NCBI RefSeq assembly: GCF_000400715.1
Contig: NZ_KE007347.1
Span: 939,680 to 1,003,679 of the forward strand
Length of the DNA stretch: 64,000 bases
Direction: 5' to 3'
Source: Acinetobacter genomosp. 15BJ
Lineage (GTDB): Bacteria > Pseudomonadota > Gammaproteobacteria > Pseudomonadales > Moraxellaceae
The notes beneath the pieces are model-generated. The model searched no databases. It saw only the letters and a program-made list of their open reading frames with translations, and was not told the origin of the DNA. The position numbers and the translations under genes are program-made. Shown here piece after piece: positions 51,640-60,728 of this stretch (position 1 is its first letter; each line of letters opens with the position of its first letter).

Positions 51640-52701
51640 TTAAGTTCTTAAATCAACAGTCGCGCTGACAGACATTCCAGGTTTTATAAGGTCAATATGT
51701 GGACTCGAATCAAGTGCAATCCGGACAGGGATACGTTGAACCACTTTATTAAAATTCCCCGTCGCATTATCGGGTGGCATCAAGGAGAAAGTTGCACCAG
51801 ATGCTGGGGAAAAGCTTTCAATTTTCCCTGTGTAGGTCAGACTTGGATAAGCATCTATTTTTAATTTAACTTCCTGCCCAATATGCATTTTCTCGATTTG
51901 GGTTTCTTTGAAGTTTGCTTGTACATACAAACTTTTCTCAGGAATAATCGCCATTAAACGTGTTTGTGGTGAAACACGAGAACCTTTCTGAATCGAAAGA
52001 CTGCCGACTTTTCCTGTAACAGGACTAATCACTTTTGAGGACGAAAGATCAATCTGATACAGGTCTAAAGTCGCGTTGGCATTCTGAATATCGGCAAGTA
52101 ATTGTGCACGACTGGCTTGTAAGCTCCCTAGCTGTGCCTCTGCGGCATTGACTGTAGCTTGGGCTTTACTCAGCTGTGCCTGAGCCGTTAAATATTGGGA
52201 TTGTATGCCTTCAAAATTTTGTCGGGTTATCACCCCGTCTTTGAGTAAATCTTGATAACGATTGAAATCTTTTTTCAAGCGAGTTAAATCTGCTTGTGCA
52301 GCAACCACACCACTATTGGCTTCACTAATCGATGATTTTGCGGACTTTTCATTCTGTTGCTGCACAGCAAGCGCAGCTTGTTTTAAAGTGACAACTGATT
52401 TCGCCTGATCATAACGTGCCTGATAATCACGATGATCCAAAATAGCCAAAGCCTCACCTTTTTTCACAAACTGATTGTCATTAATAATCAATTCAACGAC
52501 TTCACCTGAGATTTTTGGCATTACCCAAGTGACATCAGCTTGAACATAGGCATTATCGGTAGATTGATAGAATCGATAAACCAAAAAATAATACGCGATG
52601 CCTAAGATCAGAAATAAGATGAGTACACTAAATACAACCCAAGTTATTTTTTTTCGACTTTGGAAATTAGTATCAGTTTCGAGCTGAGCTACGTTATCCA
52701 T
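51640..52701 (-). CDS. HlyD/EmrA-family periplasmic adaptor
   Basis: 353-aa membrane-fusion protein with one N-terminal membrane helix (VVFSVLILFLILGIAYYFLV, residues 21-40). Lipoyl half-motif DNAYVQADVTWVMPKISGEV follows, then a coiled-coil hairpin (residues about 95-200) and a beta-barrel ending with VRIALDSSPHIDLIKPGMSVSATVD. The ATG at 52701 has GGAA 7 nt upstream; an in-frame GTG at 52746 is less likely. It bridges the DHA2 transporter and TolC-like channel and opens the whole cluster. Confidence 0.93.
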   Translation of the reverse strand: MDNVAQLETDTNFQSRKKITWVVFSVLILFLILGIAYYFLVYRFYQSTDNAYVQADVTWVMPKISGEVVELIINDNQFVKKGEALAILDHRDYQARYDQAKSVVTLKQAALAVQQQNEKSAKSSISEANSGVVAAQADLTRLKKDFNRYQDLLKDGVITRQNFEGIQSQYLTAQAQLSKAQATVNAAEAQLGSLQASRAQLLADIQNANATLDLYQIDLSSSKVISPVTGKVGSLSIQKGSRVSPQTRLMAIIPEKSLYVQANFKETQIEKMHIGQEVKLKIDAYPSLTYTGKIESFSPASGATFSLMPPDNATGNFNKVVQRIPVRIALDSSPHIDLIKPGMSVSATVDLRT

Positions 52702-53444
52702 ATTTATTCCGCTATTTTGTAATATACAGTTTTTATTTTGAGCCACGGTTAAATGGTCATCTTTTCACGTAACTTTTCACTTAATTGTGTATAAATAAAT
52801 AGTTACAATGTAATAATTGGCGCAAATTATCATTCTTAATGGAATAATATGTCATTGACCATTTGTGCATATCATTTTTCTATTTCTGCCAATTGTCCGA
52901 ATGGTATAAAGCTTTTATTAAAGATTTGTGAAATTCTAGCATAAGCATAAATGATTCGTGTTTTCATTTGTAAAAAAATAAACCTACACCATTGTTTAAA
53001 TTAAATAAATTATTAAATTTAACTTCACTAATATTTTTACCATTTAGTTTAATTATTTTACTTTTCTAATCTATTAATGAGCATAAAAATAGTAAAATAC
53101 CAAAAAGCCGAAGCGTTATAGAAATGTAATTTTTGCAAAAAAGTGATTTTTCTCCTATTAATTTTTATATTTTAATTCAATCAAATTGTGCGCTATCGCA
53201 CAAATAGTTTTTGCAAAAGTGAATAAAGTATTTAAGCTAAAGAAATCATTAGAATTAATAACCTAAATGTGCTAATTCATTCTTTGCATAGGAAAAATTT
53301 AAAGTATTGCCTAAATACTGTTGTTTATAGGTCTTGCTCAGATGTGAACTATATCAACTTAGATACCGATAAGTTGTAATCTGATCAGACAAAACAACCA
53401 GAAAATTGGAAAAATAATATTGATCTAAAAAAGAAGGACTGCTT
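52702..53444. other. 743-bp noncoding region with a GC-rich dyad
   Basis: Very AT-rich segment between the divergent HlyD-type and BASS transporter genes. I find no supported gene in it. The only conspicuous element is the dyad at 53186-53203. Promoters for both flanking genes should lie here, and a small RNA is possible but unsupported. Confidence 0.7.
53186..53203. promoter_or_regulatory. TTGTGCG-CTAT-CGCACAA dyad
   Basis: Perfect 7-bp GC-rich arms with a 4-nt centre inside an AT-rich stretch. The dyad could be a repressor operator or a short RNA hairpin. It lies 240 bp before the BASS gene start. Confidence 0.5.
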
Positions 53445-54317
53445 ATGGATTCTGGACTAATCACACTTTTTCTACCGCTCGCTTTGGCAATTGTCATGGC
53501 TGGGCTTGGTTTGGAGCTGACATTAAAAGACTTTGCACGGGTGAGTAAACATCCCAAAGCGGTGCTCATTGCTTTGTTTTGTCAGCTTATTTTATTGGTC
53601 GGCATTGCATTTTTAATTTGCAAAATATTGGCTTTACCGCCACTTCTGGCAGTCGGTTTAATGTTACTAGCAGCTTCTCCTGGAGGTTCAACCGCAAATC
53701 TTTTCAGCTATTTATATAAAGGTGATATCGCACTGAATATCACATTAACCGCAATTAATGCCATTATTGCAGCCATTTTTTTACCGTTTATTGTCAATTT
53801 TTCGATTCTGCATTTTATGAATGAAGGCCAACAAGTCGGACTACAATTTGCAAAAGTACTGCAAGTTTTTGCCATCATTCTTGTCCCTGTTTGTATCGGG
53901 ATGCTCATCCGTCATTATGCGCCGCATACCGCAGAAAAACTGAATCGTCCTGTACGCATTTTCGCCGTAGTTTTTCTTCTGATTATTATTTTGGGTGCAA
54001 TTATCAAAGAGCGAAATAATCTGATCGAATATATCGGGCAAATTGGCTTTGCAACTGCCTTATTCTGCGCAATTAGTCTATGTGTTGGTTATTTTGTACC
54101 ACGACTGTTTGGGATCAGCTCTTATCAAGCTCGCGCATGCGCTTTTGAAATTGGTATTCATAATAGTACGCTTGCCATGACCATTGCACTGACTATTATG
54201 GCGAGCACGACCATTGCCATGCCTGCTGCAGTCTATTCAATCTTTATGTATATTTTCGCGACTATTTTTGGAACTTTGATTACGCGATTTGGAGCTCAAG
54301 AAACGATAAAAACCTAA
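53445..54317 (+). CDS. Bile acid:sodium symporter family transporter
   Basis: 290-aa BASS/SBF-family protein with about nine or ten helices (FLPLALAIVMAGLGLELTLKDF; LAASPGGSTANLFSYLYKGDIALNITLTAINAII; and the late ACAFEIGIHNSTLAMTIALTIM). The conserved GGSxSN-like and EIGxxN Na+-site motifs are present. Substrates in bacteria include organic anions and keto acids. AAGGA lies before the start. It is convergent with a ketopantoate-reductase gene; pantoate or 2-oxoacid transport by BASS proteins is known, so a link is possible but unproven. Confidence 0.9.
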   Translation: MDSGLITLFLPLALAIVMAGLGLELTLKDFARVSKHPKAVLIALFCQLILLVGIAFLICKILALPPLLAVGLMLLAASPGGSTANLFSYLYKGDIALNITLTAINAIIAAIFLPFIVNFSILHFMNEGQQVGLQFAKVLQVFAIILVPVCIGMLIRHYAPHTAEKLNRPVRIFAVVFLLIIILGAIIKERNNLIEYIGQIGFATALFCAISLCVGYFVPRLFGISSYQARACAFEIGIHNSTLAMTIALTIMASTTIAMPAAVYSIFMYIFATIFGTLITRFGAQETIKT

Positions 54318-54333
54318 CTTTTAAAATCATCAC

Positions 54334-54371
54334 AGCCATAGTGTATAAAACAATATGCTATGGCTTTTATT
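54334..54371 (+). terminator. Terminator after the BASS transporter gene
   Basis: Arms AGCCATAG / CTATGGCT with a 16-nt loop, followed by a T-rich run. Confidence 0.65.
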
Positions 54372-55387
54372 TAAGATCCAGCTTTATTCACCGCTTCCAA
54401 TAGATTTTTAAGTGCCTTGGCCGACCATGCTTTTGGTGTGATTTCAGCTTGTTTAATTAACTCAATCAGCTTTTGATTGATTGGTGCTTTTAAATTCAGT
54501 TGCGTTGCTAAACGAACAATTTCACCATTAATCCAGTCAATTTCCGTTGCTCGCCCCGCCATAAGATCATCTGCCATTGAAGATCGAGCCAGTGGATCAA
54601 TCGCCAACATTTTCTTGCTGAGTAGATTAAAAATAAAATTTGGAAGACTTAGTACTTTAGGCAGAACCTGAGCAGGCAGCGCAGTAAGTTGTGCAGGTTG
54701 AATTTTAGCGATTTTGAGTAGCTCTAGAGCTTCAATCTGTGCCATTGCCAAACATTGACGATAGGCTCGAATAGAAAGTTGTTGCTTGAGTGGAAGCTGA
54801 GATAAAGCATTGATTGAATTATTAAGATTCAATAATAACTTTGCCCATTGAATCGCCTGCATATCATCTTCAAGTTTCAGTTCAAGCTGAGCGCCATTAA
54901 ATGCGGCTACAAGCTCATTCAAACCAGCATGTTTTTTCACATACAAAGCGCCTTCTGTACCTTGATGAAAAATTCCATTTCCTAAAGCAGCGACATTAAA
55001 AGGTACCATACCTTCAAGAATTGTATGGTCAAACAACACTTGTTTTAGGATGCCAACATTACTTAAACCATTCTGAAAACTAATGATGATGGTGTTTTTC
55101 TTTAGAATCTCTTTTAACTCATGTGCAACTTGTTCAGTTGCGGCAGACTTTACACAGACAAAAATGATATTAGCTTGAGCAGCAATGTTTGGATCAGTAC
55201 TAAGTTGTAGCTTACTCGCTGGAACAATATTTTTTTCACCTAGATAGTCCGAAACAGTTAACCCATACTGTTGCAACTGTTGTTGTATTTTCGGGCGTAC
55301 AATAAAATCAATATCATACCCTGTTGCTGCTAATCGCCCACCAAGATAACATCCAATATTTCCAGCCCCATAAATACATACTTTCAT
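54371..55387 (-). CDS. panE: 2-dehydropantoate 2-reductase family protein
   Basis: 338-aa NADPH-dependent ketopantoate reductase-like enzyme, which would make pantoate for coenzyme A. The N-terminal GAGNIGCYLGGRLAATG dinucleotide fold, IIISFQNGLSN and the catalytic-lysine segment WAKLLLNLNNSINAL (about residues 191-205) are present, as is SSMADDLMAGRATEIDWINGEIV. Several paralogues of this family have other 2-oxoacid substrates, so the symbol is provisional. It is convergent with the BASS transporter gene. Confidence 0.88.
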   Translation of the reverse strand: MKVCIYGAGNIGCYLGGRLAATGYDIDFIVRPKIQQQLQQYGLTVSDYLGEKNIVPASKLQLSTDPNIAAQANIIFVCVKSAATEQVAHELKEILKKNTIIISFQNGLSNVGILKQVLFDHTILEGMVPFNVAALGNGIFHQGTEGALYVKKHAGLNELVAAFNGAQLELKLEDDMQAIQWAKLLLNLNNSINALSQLPLKQQLSIRAYRQCLAMAQIEALELLKIAKIQPAQLTALPAQVLPKVLSLPNFIFNLLSKKMLAIDPLARSSMADDLMAGRATEIDWINGEIVRLATQLNLKAPINQKLIELIKQAEITPKAWSAKALKNLLEAVNKAGS

Positions 55388-55506
55388 TCATTTTCCTTGC
55401 TGGATTCTATTTCTTAACAACATCACTTTAACCCAAAATATGAAGTTAAGTTGTCACTTGGCTGACAAATTTATTTCTAAGCAAAGAATTTAATATTAAG
55501 TCATGC

Positions 55507-56202
55507 TCATTCAGAAACATCTTCTTTTTCTTTACTTTTTAGTGCTCCATGCCATTCTGCCAATACATACCCCATTCCGTAAATGTTATGGATGAGTTTA
55601 GGAAGAAAGTTACGGTCGATCTTATTTCTTAAACGACTAATCGCCACTTCAATCATTTTAGTGTCTGCATCATCATTCATATTCCATATCTGTGAAGCGA
55701 TCAATGCTCTCGGTAGGACTTCACCACGTCTACTCATGAATAGCTCAATCAATGCATATTCTTGAGCTGTAAGATTAATACGTTTTCCCGCTCGGCTGAC
55801 ACTGCGTTTCCATATATCAAGTTCAAGGTCGGCAACACAAATTCGGTTGATTTCATGATTCCACTGCTCTCTACTCAATAGACCTTTGATCCGTGTGAGA
55901 AGCTCTACTAAAGTAAAAGAAAGGCCAAGCGCTTTCATTCGCTCTTCAATTTGATCACGCGCAATCAAAAACAAAATAGGCATGCTTTTTCCATTCTTTC
56001 CAACATCATGCAGAATGTTCCAACCATTTAAGCCAGCAAACATGACATCCAATACCACTAAATCATATTCACTAAACAATACCGCCAGATGCTTACCTGT
56101 TATTTCATCTGTGACCCAGTCGATCATATAACCTGCTTCTGATAATGCTTGGTTAAGATAACTCCCTATTTTTTGCTCATCTTCGACTAGTAATATTTTC
56201 AT
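55507..56202 (-). CDS. Orphan OmpR-family response regulator lacking receiver Lys-Pro segment
   Basis: 231-aa CusR/CopR-type regulator. Acidic residues and Asp52 (LVVLDVMFAGLNGW) remain, and the winged helix is complete (TKMIEVAISRLRNKID, YGMGYVL). Between ERMKALGL and SFTLVELL about 8 residues are missing compared with the regulator at 27660-28343, removing the ADDxxxKP stretch. The conserved Thr of the LTA motif is Ile (FLIARDQ). The reading frame stays open, so it is not a simple pseudogene. No kinase gene is adjacent. The ATG at 56202 begins the normal [10 protein letters not shown]; the longer reading from 56292 is not supported. Confidence 0.85.
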   Translation of the reverse strand: MKILLVEDEQKIGSYLNQALSEAGYMIDWVTDEITGKHLAVLFSEYDLVVLDVMFAGLNGWNILHDVGKNGKSMPILFLIARDQIEERMKALGLSFTLVELLTRIKGLLSREQWNHEINRICVADLELDIWKRSVSRAGKRINLTAQEYALIELFMSRRGEVLPRALIASQIWNMNDDADTKMIEVAISRLRNKIDRNFLPKLIHNIYGMGYVLAEWHGALKSKEKEDVSE

Positions 56203-56393
56203 CTTAAACCTGTTAAAGCCCTGCTTAAGAAGATAATAACGTTGTACAACTTTAAATAGTTTTGAATGACATAAATGTAATTTTGGTGTCATTTAAATGT
56301 TCATTTCGGCAATAGATCAATTTGAAAAATCCAGTTTTTGGACCAAGACAGATCTGCAAAAATATGCATCAGGAGACTTCGTCAAATTTATCA

Positions 56394-56426
56394 AAAATAA
56401 AAGCCCAGCAATTTAGCTAGGCTTTT
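56394..56426 (-). terminator. Terminator of hchA
   Basis: An 11-bp stem (AAAAGCCCAGC / GCTAGGCTTTT, one G-T pair) with a 6-nt loop and T-run on the minus strand, 21 bp after the hchA stop. Confidence 0.8.
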
Positions 56427-56446
56427 AGCTATTCTAACAGTAAGAT

Positions 56447-57322
56447 TTATTGAAGATCGGGATCTGCCAATAAAGTTGTCGCGGCGAGTTTTCCAAGATT
56501 ATTCGAAGCTAGCGGGCTATCACCTGTTAATAGTTTACGATCTTGATAAACCTGTCCTGTGATACCTTTATTCAAGATTTTGACACCTAGTTTTTCAAGA
56601 TTCTCACCCACCAACCAAGGCAATTGTCCTGGCATATAGCCGATATCAATATTTGCACCTTTATCTAATGAATCTGGGAACACACAAATCTGGTAGTCCT
56701 TAAAAATATAATCTTGCGGATCTTCATCCACAGCTGCTGCAAGCAATGAAGCAGGCCCATGACAAAGCGTGATCACATATTTATCATTTTTAATGGCCCA
56801 CTTTAATAGCTGTTTGACTTCTTTGCTTTCTGGAATCTTAGCAAGAACACCATGTCCACCCGGAATAAAGATACCCGCATAAGGTGAATCTGCACTTAAG
56901 GCTTGTTCCAGAATATCTGCTAACTTGAGCGGTGCTTTGAGTTGCTTTTCATATTTTTTATAAGTGTCTAAGACCACTTGTTCTTCATTCGGCATCGCCC
57001 ACATTTCCAACTTAACTGGATTACCCGAAAGTGTTGCCACATCAAAGGCAAAACCAGCATTATCCAAGTGAAACATTGGCAATAACATTTCGACTGGATG
57101 ATTTCCTGTTGAAAAGAATTTTTCGTTTTGCATCAAGATATAACGTTCATCTGTTGCAATCATTAAAATCCGTTTGTCGCCTTGGTATGGGTTTGGATAA
57201 GTCGTGCCATCGTAGTCAGTTTTTGCTGAGGTATATTGGCTCAACGAATATGGTGATGGGAAAAAAGCATTGTCTTCTGCATGGTCTGGACTTGGGTTAC
57301 GATCATCAAGATTTGTTGTCAT
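56447..57322 (-). CDS. hchA: Glyoxalase III / protein deglycase Hsp31
   Basis: 291-aa HchA-type DJ-1 superfamily protein that converts methylglyoxal to lactate and acts as chaperone or deglycase. Typical parts are [16 protein letters not shown] N-terminus, [11 protein letters not shown] (about residues 143-153), [12 protein letters not shown] with nucleophile Cys near 184, and [18 protein letters not shown]. Length agrees with E. coli HchA (283 aa). The ATG at 57322 has GAGG 9 nt upstream; readings from 57421 are too long. It lies 99 bp after the quinone-oxidoreductase gene. Confidence 0.93.
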   Translation of the reverse strand: MTTNLDDRNPSPDHAEDNAFFPSPYSLSQYTSAKTDYDGTTYPNPYQGDKRILMIATDERYILMQNEKFFSTGNHPVEMLLPMFHLDNAGFAFDVATLSGNPVKLEMWAMPNEEQVVLDTYKKYEKQLKAPLKLADILEQALSADSPYAGIFIPGGHGVLAKIPESKEVKQLLKWAIKNDKYVITLCHGPASLLAAAVDEDPQDYIFKDYQICVFPDSLDKGANIDIGYMPGQLPWLVGENLEKLGVKILNKGITGQVYQDRKLLTGDSPLASNNLGKLAATTLLADPDLQ

Positions 57323-57421
57323 TTTAAGATTCCTCATTAGGTCGTTATGTTTATATGCATACTGCTTGAGTAACCTGCCAGCCTCAAGTTTTGAGTATGA
57401 ACAGGCATGGATTGAATACAA

Positions 57422-58435
57422 TTAGGCAAATTCTGATTTAATTTCGAGTACCACTTTGCCCGTATGTTGACTGCTCTCTAAACATTGATGTGCCTGAGCA
57501 ACTTCATCAAATACAAAGGTTTTATAGATCATTGGCTTGCATTGATCCGCTTCAATTAAAGGCCAAACAAACTGCTCAAGTTCTTGGGTAATTTGGGCTT
57601 TTTCAGCATTGGTTCTGGCACGCATGGTCGAACCCGTGACAACAGCCCGTTTTAACATCAATTCTTGTATATCAAAGCCATCGACTTTGCGACCACCCAT
57701 AAAACCGATAATGACTAATCGACCATCACGCTTTAATAATCTCAGGTTTTGATTGAAATAGGCCGCACCGATAATATCCAAAATCACGTCTACACCTTGG
57801 CCATCCGTTTGAGCCAAAACTTCTTTTTCAAAATCCTGTGTTTTGTAATTAATCACCTGTGACACCGAAGATAATTTTTCAACTTTGTCATCACTCCCAA
57901 CAGTGGAGAAGTTTTTAATGCCCATCGCATGGCATAAGCTGATTGCTGTAGAACCAATACCACTAGCCCCACCATGAATCAGTACGGTTTCATTCTTCTT
58001 CAACTGTCCAATCTGAAATAAATTGGCCCAAACAGTAAAATAGGTTTCAGGAATAGCCGCAGCTTCAACAAAGCTCAAGTTCTTTGGGATTTTTAAGGTT
58101 TGGTTGGCTGGTACCGCACAATATTCTGCATACCCACCACCATTGGTCAGTGCACAGACTTTATCACCGACTTTAAACTGGGTGACTTGTTCACCGACTT
58201 GAGCAATCACGCCCGATACTTCTAGACCAGGAATTAGGGTTACACCTTTAGGCATCGGATACAGCCCTTGCCGCTGTAATATGTCAGGCCTATTGATACC
58301 TGTTGCGTAGACTTCAATGAGCACTTCATCTACTTTAATCTCTGGTCGAGGCCCCTGAGTTACTTGTAATACTTCTGGACCACCCGCTTGTGTAATTTCG
58401 ATATATTTCATTTGTTCTACGCTATTTTGATTCAT
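57422..58435 (-). CDS. Zeta-crystallin-like NADPH:quinone oxidoreductase
   Basis: 337-aa zinc-independent medium-chain reductase of the PIG3/QorA group. The N-terminal GINRPDILQRQGLYPMPKG, NADPH motif IHGGASGIGSTAI (about residues 154-166) and DGRLVIIGFMGGRK are typical. It reduces quinones or enones. It starts 4 bp after the AraC gene stop, so the two are co-transcribed and may be translationally coupled. With hchA downstream, the unit looks like an electrophile/dicarbonyl defence operon. Confidence 0.92.
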   Translation of the reverse strand: MNQNSVEQMKYIEITQAGGPEVLQVTQGPRPEIKVDEVLIEVYATGINRPDILQRQGLYPMPKGVTLIPGLEVSGVIAQVGEQVTQFKVGDKVCALTNGGGYAEYCAVPANQTLKIPKNLSFVEAAAIPETYFTVWANLFQIGQLKKNETVLIHGGASGIGSTAISLCHAMGIKNFSTVGSDDKVEKLSSVSQVINYKTQDFEKEVLAQTDGQGVDVILDIIGAAYFNQNLRLLKRDGRLVIIGFMGGRKVDGFDIQELMLKRAVVTGSTMRARTNAEKAQITQELEQFVWPLIEADQCKPMIYKTFVFDEVAQAHQCLESSQHTGKVVLEIKSEFA

Positions 58436-58439
58436 TTAA

Positions 58440-59318
58440 TCATGACTCCATTTGAGTATTAGTTTCAGCATGTTTGGGTGGAAAACCAAATTGCTTTTTA
58501 AATTCTCGGCTGAATTGAGAAGAGCTCTGATATCCAACAGCATAAGCCGCCTGAGCCACACTTTGGTCTGCGTTTTGCAACAATTGTTTTGCCTTATGCA
58601 ACCGAACCACTTTTAAATATTGCAATGGTGAATGTTGTGTGACTTGTTTAAAGGCTTTATGAAATGCAGAAGTGCTCATATTGGCTTGCTCTGCGAGCAT
58701 CTCAATGGTTAATTTCTCGGTAAAATGATGTTGGATGTATTCGCAAATTTTATAAATTGGTCTGAGATTGCCCTGAGCGACCAAACCTTTTAAGGCATCA
58801 GCACCCGAATGTTGAATAACGCGATAGAGCAACTCCCGTTTAATTTGATCTCCTAAGATCAATACATCCTGCTCAGAAGTCAGCGTATTTAATAAACGAT
58901 TAAGGACATTCGATATCGTTTGATCATACTGGATCACACTCATTCCTGTAGTGAGTGGCTTAAACTGGTAATTCTCAAAATAGGTTTTAGCCAGTAGCTC
59001 ATTCACCATATCTGCTTCCAATTTCATGCTGATCGCAATCATCGGTGTTTCTGGACTGGCTATAGTGTCACAATCAAATGGCATCGAAACCGAAACAATC
59101 AGGCACTCACTTTGCTTGAATGAATAAGTTTCTGTGCCGATATAGCCACGCTTTTGGCCTTGCAAAACAAACACTAAGGTTGGTTCTTGCAAGACGGCAA
59201 TCGGTGGTGTGTTGTGATCAATACGCATTAAGGTGATGCCATCAATGGTCGTAGCAAAAAAACCTTCTTTCGGAATGAGTTTTAGAAATAAGTTGATGAG
59301 TATCTGGTCATTCATCAT
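58440..59318 (-). CDS. AraC-family regulator (AraC_N type)
   Basis: 292-aa regulator. An AraC_N effector domain is at residues about 20-175 (TPPIAVLQEPTLVFVLQGQKRGYIG), and two helix-turn-helix units at 195-290 (EMLAEQANMSTSAFHKAFKQVTQHSPLQYLK, then AVGYQSSSQFSREFKKQFG). It is the first gene of the operon with quinone oxidoreductase and hchA and probably activates it. Effector unknown; relatives respond to reactive electrophiles or alcohols. Confidence 0.93.
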   Translation of the reverse strand: MMNDQILINLFLKLIPKEGFFATTIDGITLMRIDHNTPPIAVLQEPTLVFVLQGQKRGYIGTETYSFKQSECLIVSVSMPFDCDTIASPETPMIAISMKLEADMVNELLAKTYFENYQFKPLTTGMSVIQYDQTISNVLNRLLNTLTSEQDVLILGDQIKRELLYRVIQHSGADALKGLVAQGNLRPIYKICEYIQHHFTEKLTIEMLAEQANMSTSAFHKAFKQVTQHSPLQYLKVVRLHKAKQLLQNADQSVAQAAYAVGYQSSSQFSREFKKQFGFPPKHAETNTQMES

Positions 59319-59437
59319 GTGTCATCTGATGATTTGAAATGTGATTTTTATTATTAAATAGCAAAGCCATAAAAACTGTTAGTTTTATGCAGAATTAGGC
59401 ATGGAATGAAGAGTTTTGAGAAATTTTTTAGAATTAC

Positions 59438-59908
59438 CTATAACTTAGGTTTTAAACTTTCAACCCATTTATTAGCATTACCCTCAAAAAAATCCTTTAA
59501 TCTATCCTCAATATGTTCAGGTTCCCAAACAGCCGCTCTTTCTAAGCTTTTGCACTCGTCATAGCCTGCACTAATCTCAAGACTGGTTCTTGAATCATAG
59601 ATAGCGAACTCCTTAGTAAACATATCTTGTTTAAAGAATAAAGGGAAACTTATAAGATTCGAATCTAAGTTACGATTGCCTATAATTTCCCATCTACTAG
59701 ATGTAATTGCATGTTTCATTACCCAAACTTTGAATAAAACATTTTTTCCAATAATTTGATCAATATCTAATAAAGGCTGAGATGTATTTAAATTATAAAA
59801 AGCAAATAAAGGGGCAGCTAAAACTCGACCATAGCAAAAAGAATTATTTGAAAGTTTTATGAGTGTAATATCTCCTTCCTTTCTTTTAATACGTTTATTT
59901 ATTGCCAT
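59438..59908 (-). CDS. Imm26-like immunity protein
   Basis: 156-aa soluble protein with the Imm26 pattern: KRKEGDITLIKLSNNSFCYGRVL near the N-terminus (residues 8-30), then LFAFYN, GKNVLFKVWVMK, WEIIGNRNLDSNLISFPLFFKQD and FAIYDS. Such proteins neutralise toxins of polymorphic secretion systems. No toxin, VgrG, Rhs or CDI gene is adjacent, so it is an orphan copy that could give protection against a toxin from neighbours. The toxin it would block is unknown. Confidence 0.82.
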   Translation of the reverse strand: MAINKRIKRKEGDITLIKLSNNSFCYGRVLAAPLFAFYNLNTSQPLLDIDQIIGKNVLFKVWVMKHAITSSRWEIIGNRNLDSNLISFPLFFKQDMFTKEFAIYDSRTSLEISAGYDECKSLERAAVWEPEHIEDRLKDFFEGNANKWVESLKPKL

Positions 59909-60017
59909 AAATTCTTACCTTACTAAATTAAATAACACATTGTTTTTAAATTTAAATCAAATCCAAACTAAAATTTATATGGTTAAATGCTATCAATGAC
60001 TATATCTAATATTTGGA

Positions 60018-60722
60018 CTAATAAAACTGACTCGAATCCAACATCTGTAAGGTAATTTTTTTCACTTCATCACGACTTTGCATAATATGCGCTTCAATCG
60101 CATTGATCGCTTGTTCAGTGTGTCGATCAAAAATAAAACCCAATATTTTTTGATGTTCCTGATAAGTTGCTTCAACCCGATAATCTTTAGAAAAATCCAA
60201 ACGGCGAATGATTCGGATTCGCTCACTCAAATCCCGATGAATCCTAGCCATTTCGTTATTGCCTGAAGCACGGACCAAAGCACAATGAAAGTCTTCATCT
60301 TGCTGTGAAAGCTGTTTAATATCTTTTAAATATTCAGAAGGTTGTACTAACCAAATATCTTTTAAAACCGATAATTCAACCGAGTTATGATGATCGATTT
60401 GGCAGAGCTTTCGAATCGAATCTTTCTCCAAAACAATACGCACATCATAAAGCTCTTCATAATAACGAAAATTGAGCGGCCGAATCTGCCAACCGCTCCG
60501 AAAGCTCACATCAACATAGCCCTCTTGTTGCAAACGATACAAGGCTTGTCGGATTGGGGTACGACTCACATCATAGGCTTTGGCAACTTCAGACTCAGTA
60601 AAGCGCTCACCTGGCATCAATTTGAAATCAAAAATGTCATTCTTAATACGTTGGTAAACCAGCTCAGACAAATTGTCTGAGCCTTTGGTTGTGTTCTTGA
60701 TGTTGATGTTCGCTTCTTTCAT
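60018..60722 (-). CDS. GntR-family regulator (FadR/FCD subfamily)
   Basis: 234-aa regulator with an N-terminal winged helix (ESEVAKAYDVSRTPIRQALYRLQQEGYV, residues about 42-70) and an all-helical FCD ligand domain with metal ligands (DEDFHCALVRASGNNEMARIHRDLSERI). It starts 6 bp after the carboxylase stop and is probably in that operon. It likely represses or senses the urea/guanidine degradation genes. Effector unknown. Confidence 0.92.
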   Translation of the reverse strand: MKEANINIKNTTKGSDNLSELVYQRIKNDIFDFKLMPGERFTESEVAKAYDVSRTPIRQALYRLQQEGYVDVSFRSGWQIRPLNFRYYEELYDVRIVLEKDSIRKLCQIDHHNSVELSVLKDIWLVQPSEYLKDIKQLSQQDEDFHCALVRASGNNEMARIHRDLSERIRIIRRLDFSKDYRVEATYQEHQKILGFIFDRHTEQAINAIEAHIMQSRDEVKKITLQMLDSSQFY

Positions 60723-60728
60723 GCAAGC

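Noticed and set aside
55507..56202. Pseudogene call for the short response regulator
   Set aside because: The deletion is in frame, both ends of the protein are intact and there is no stop codon.
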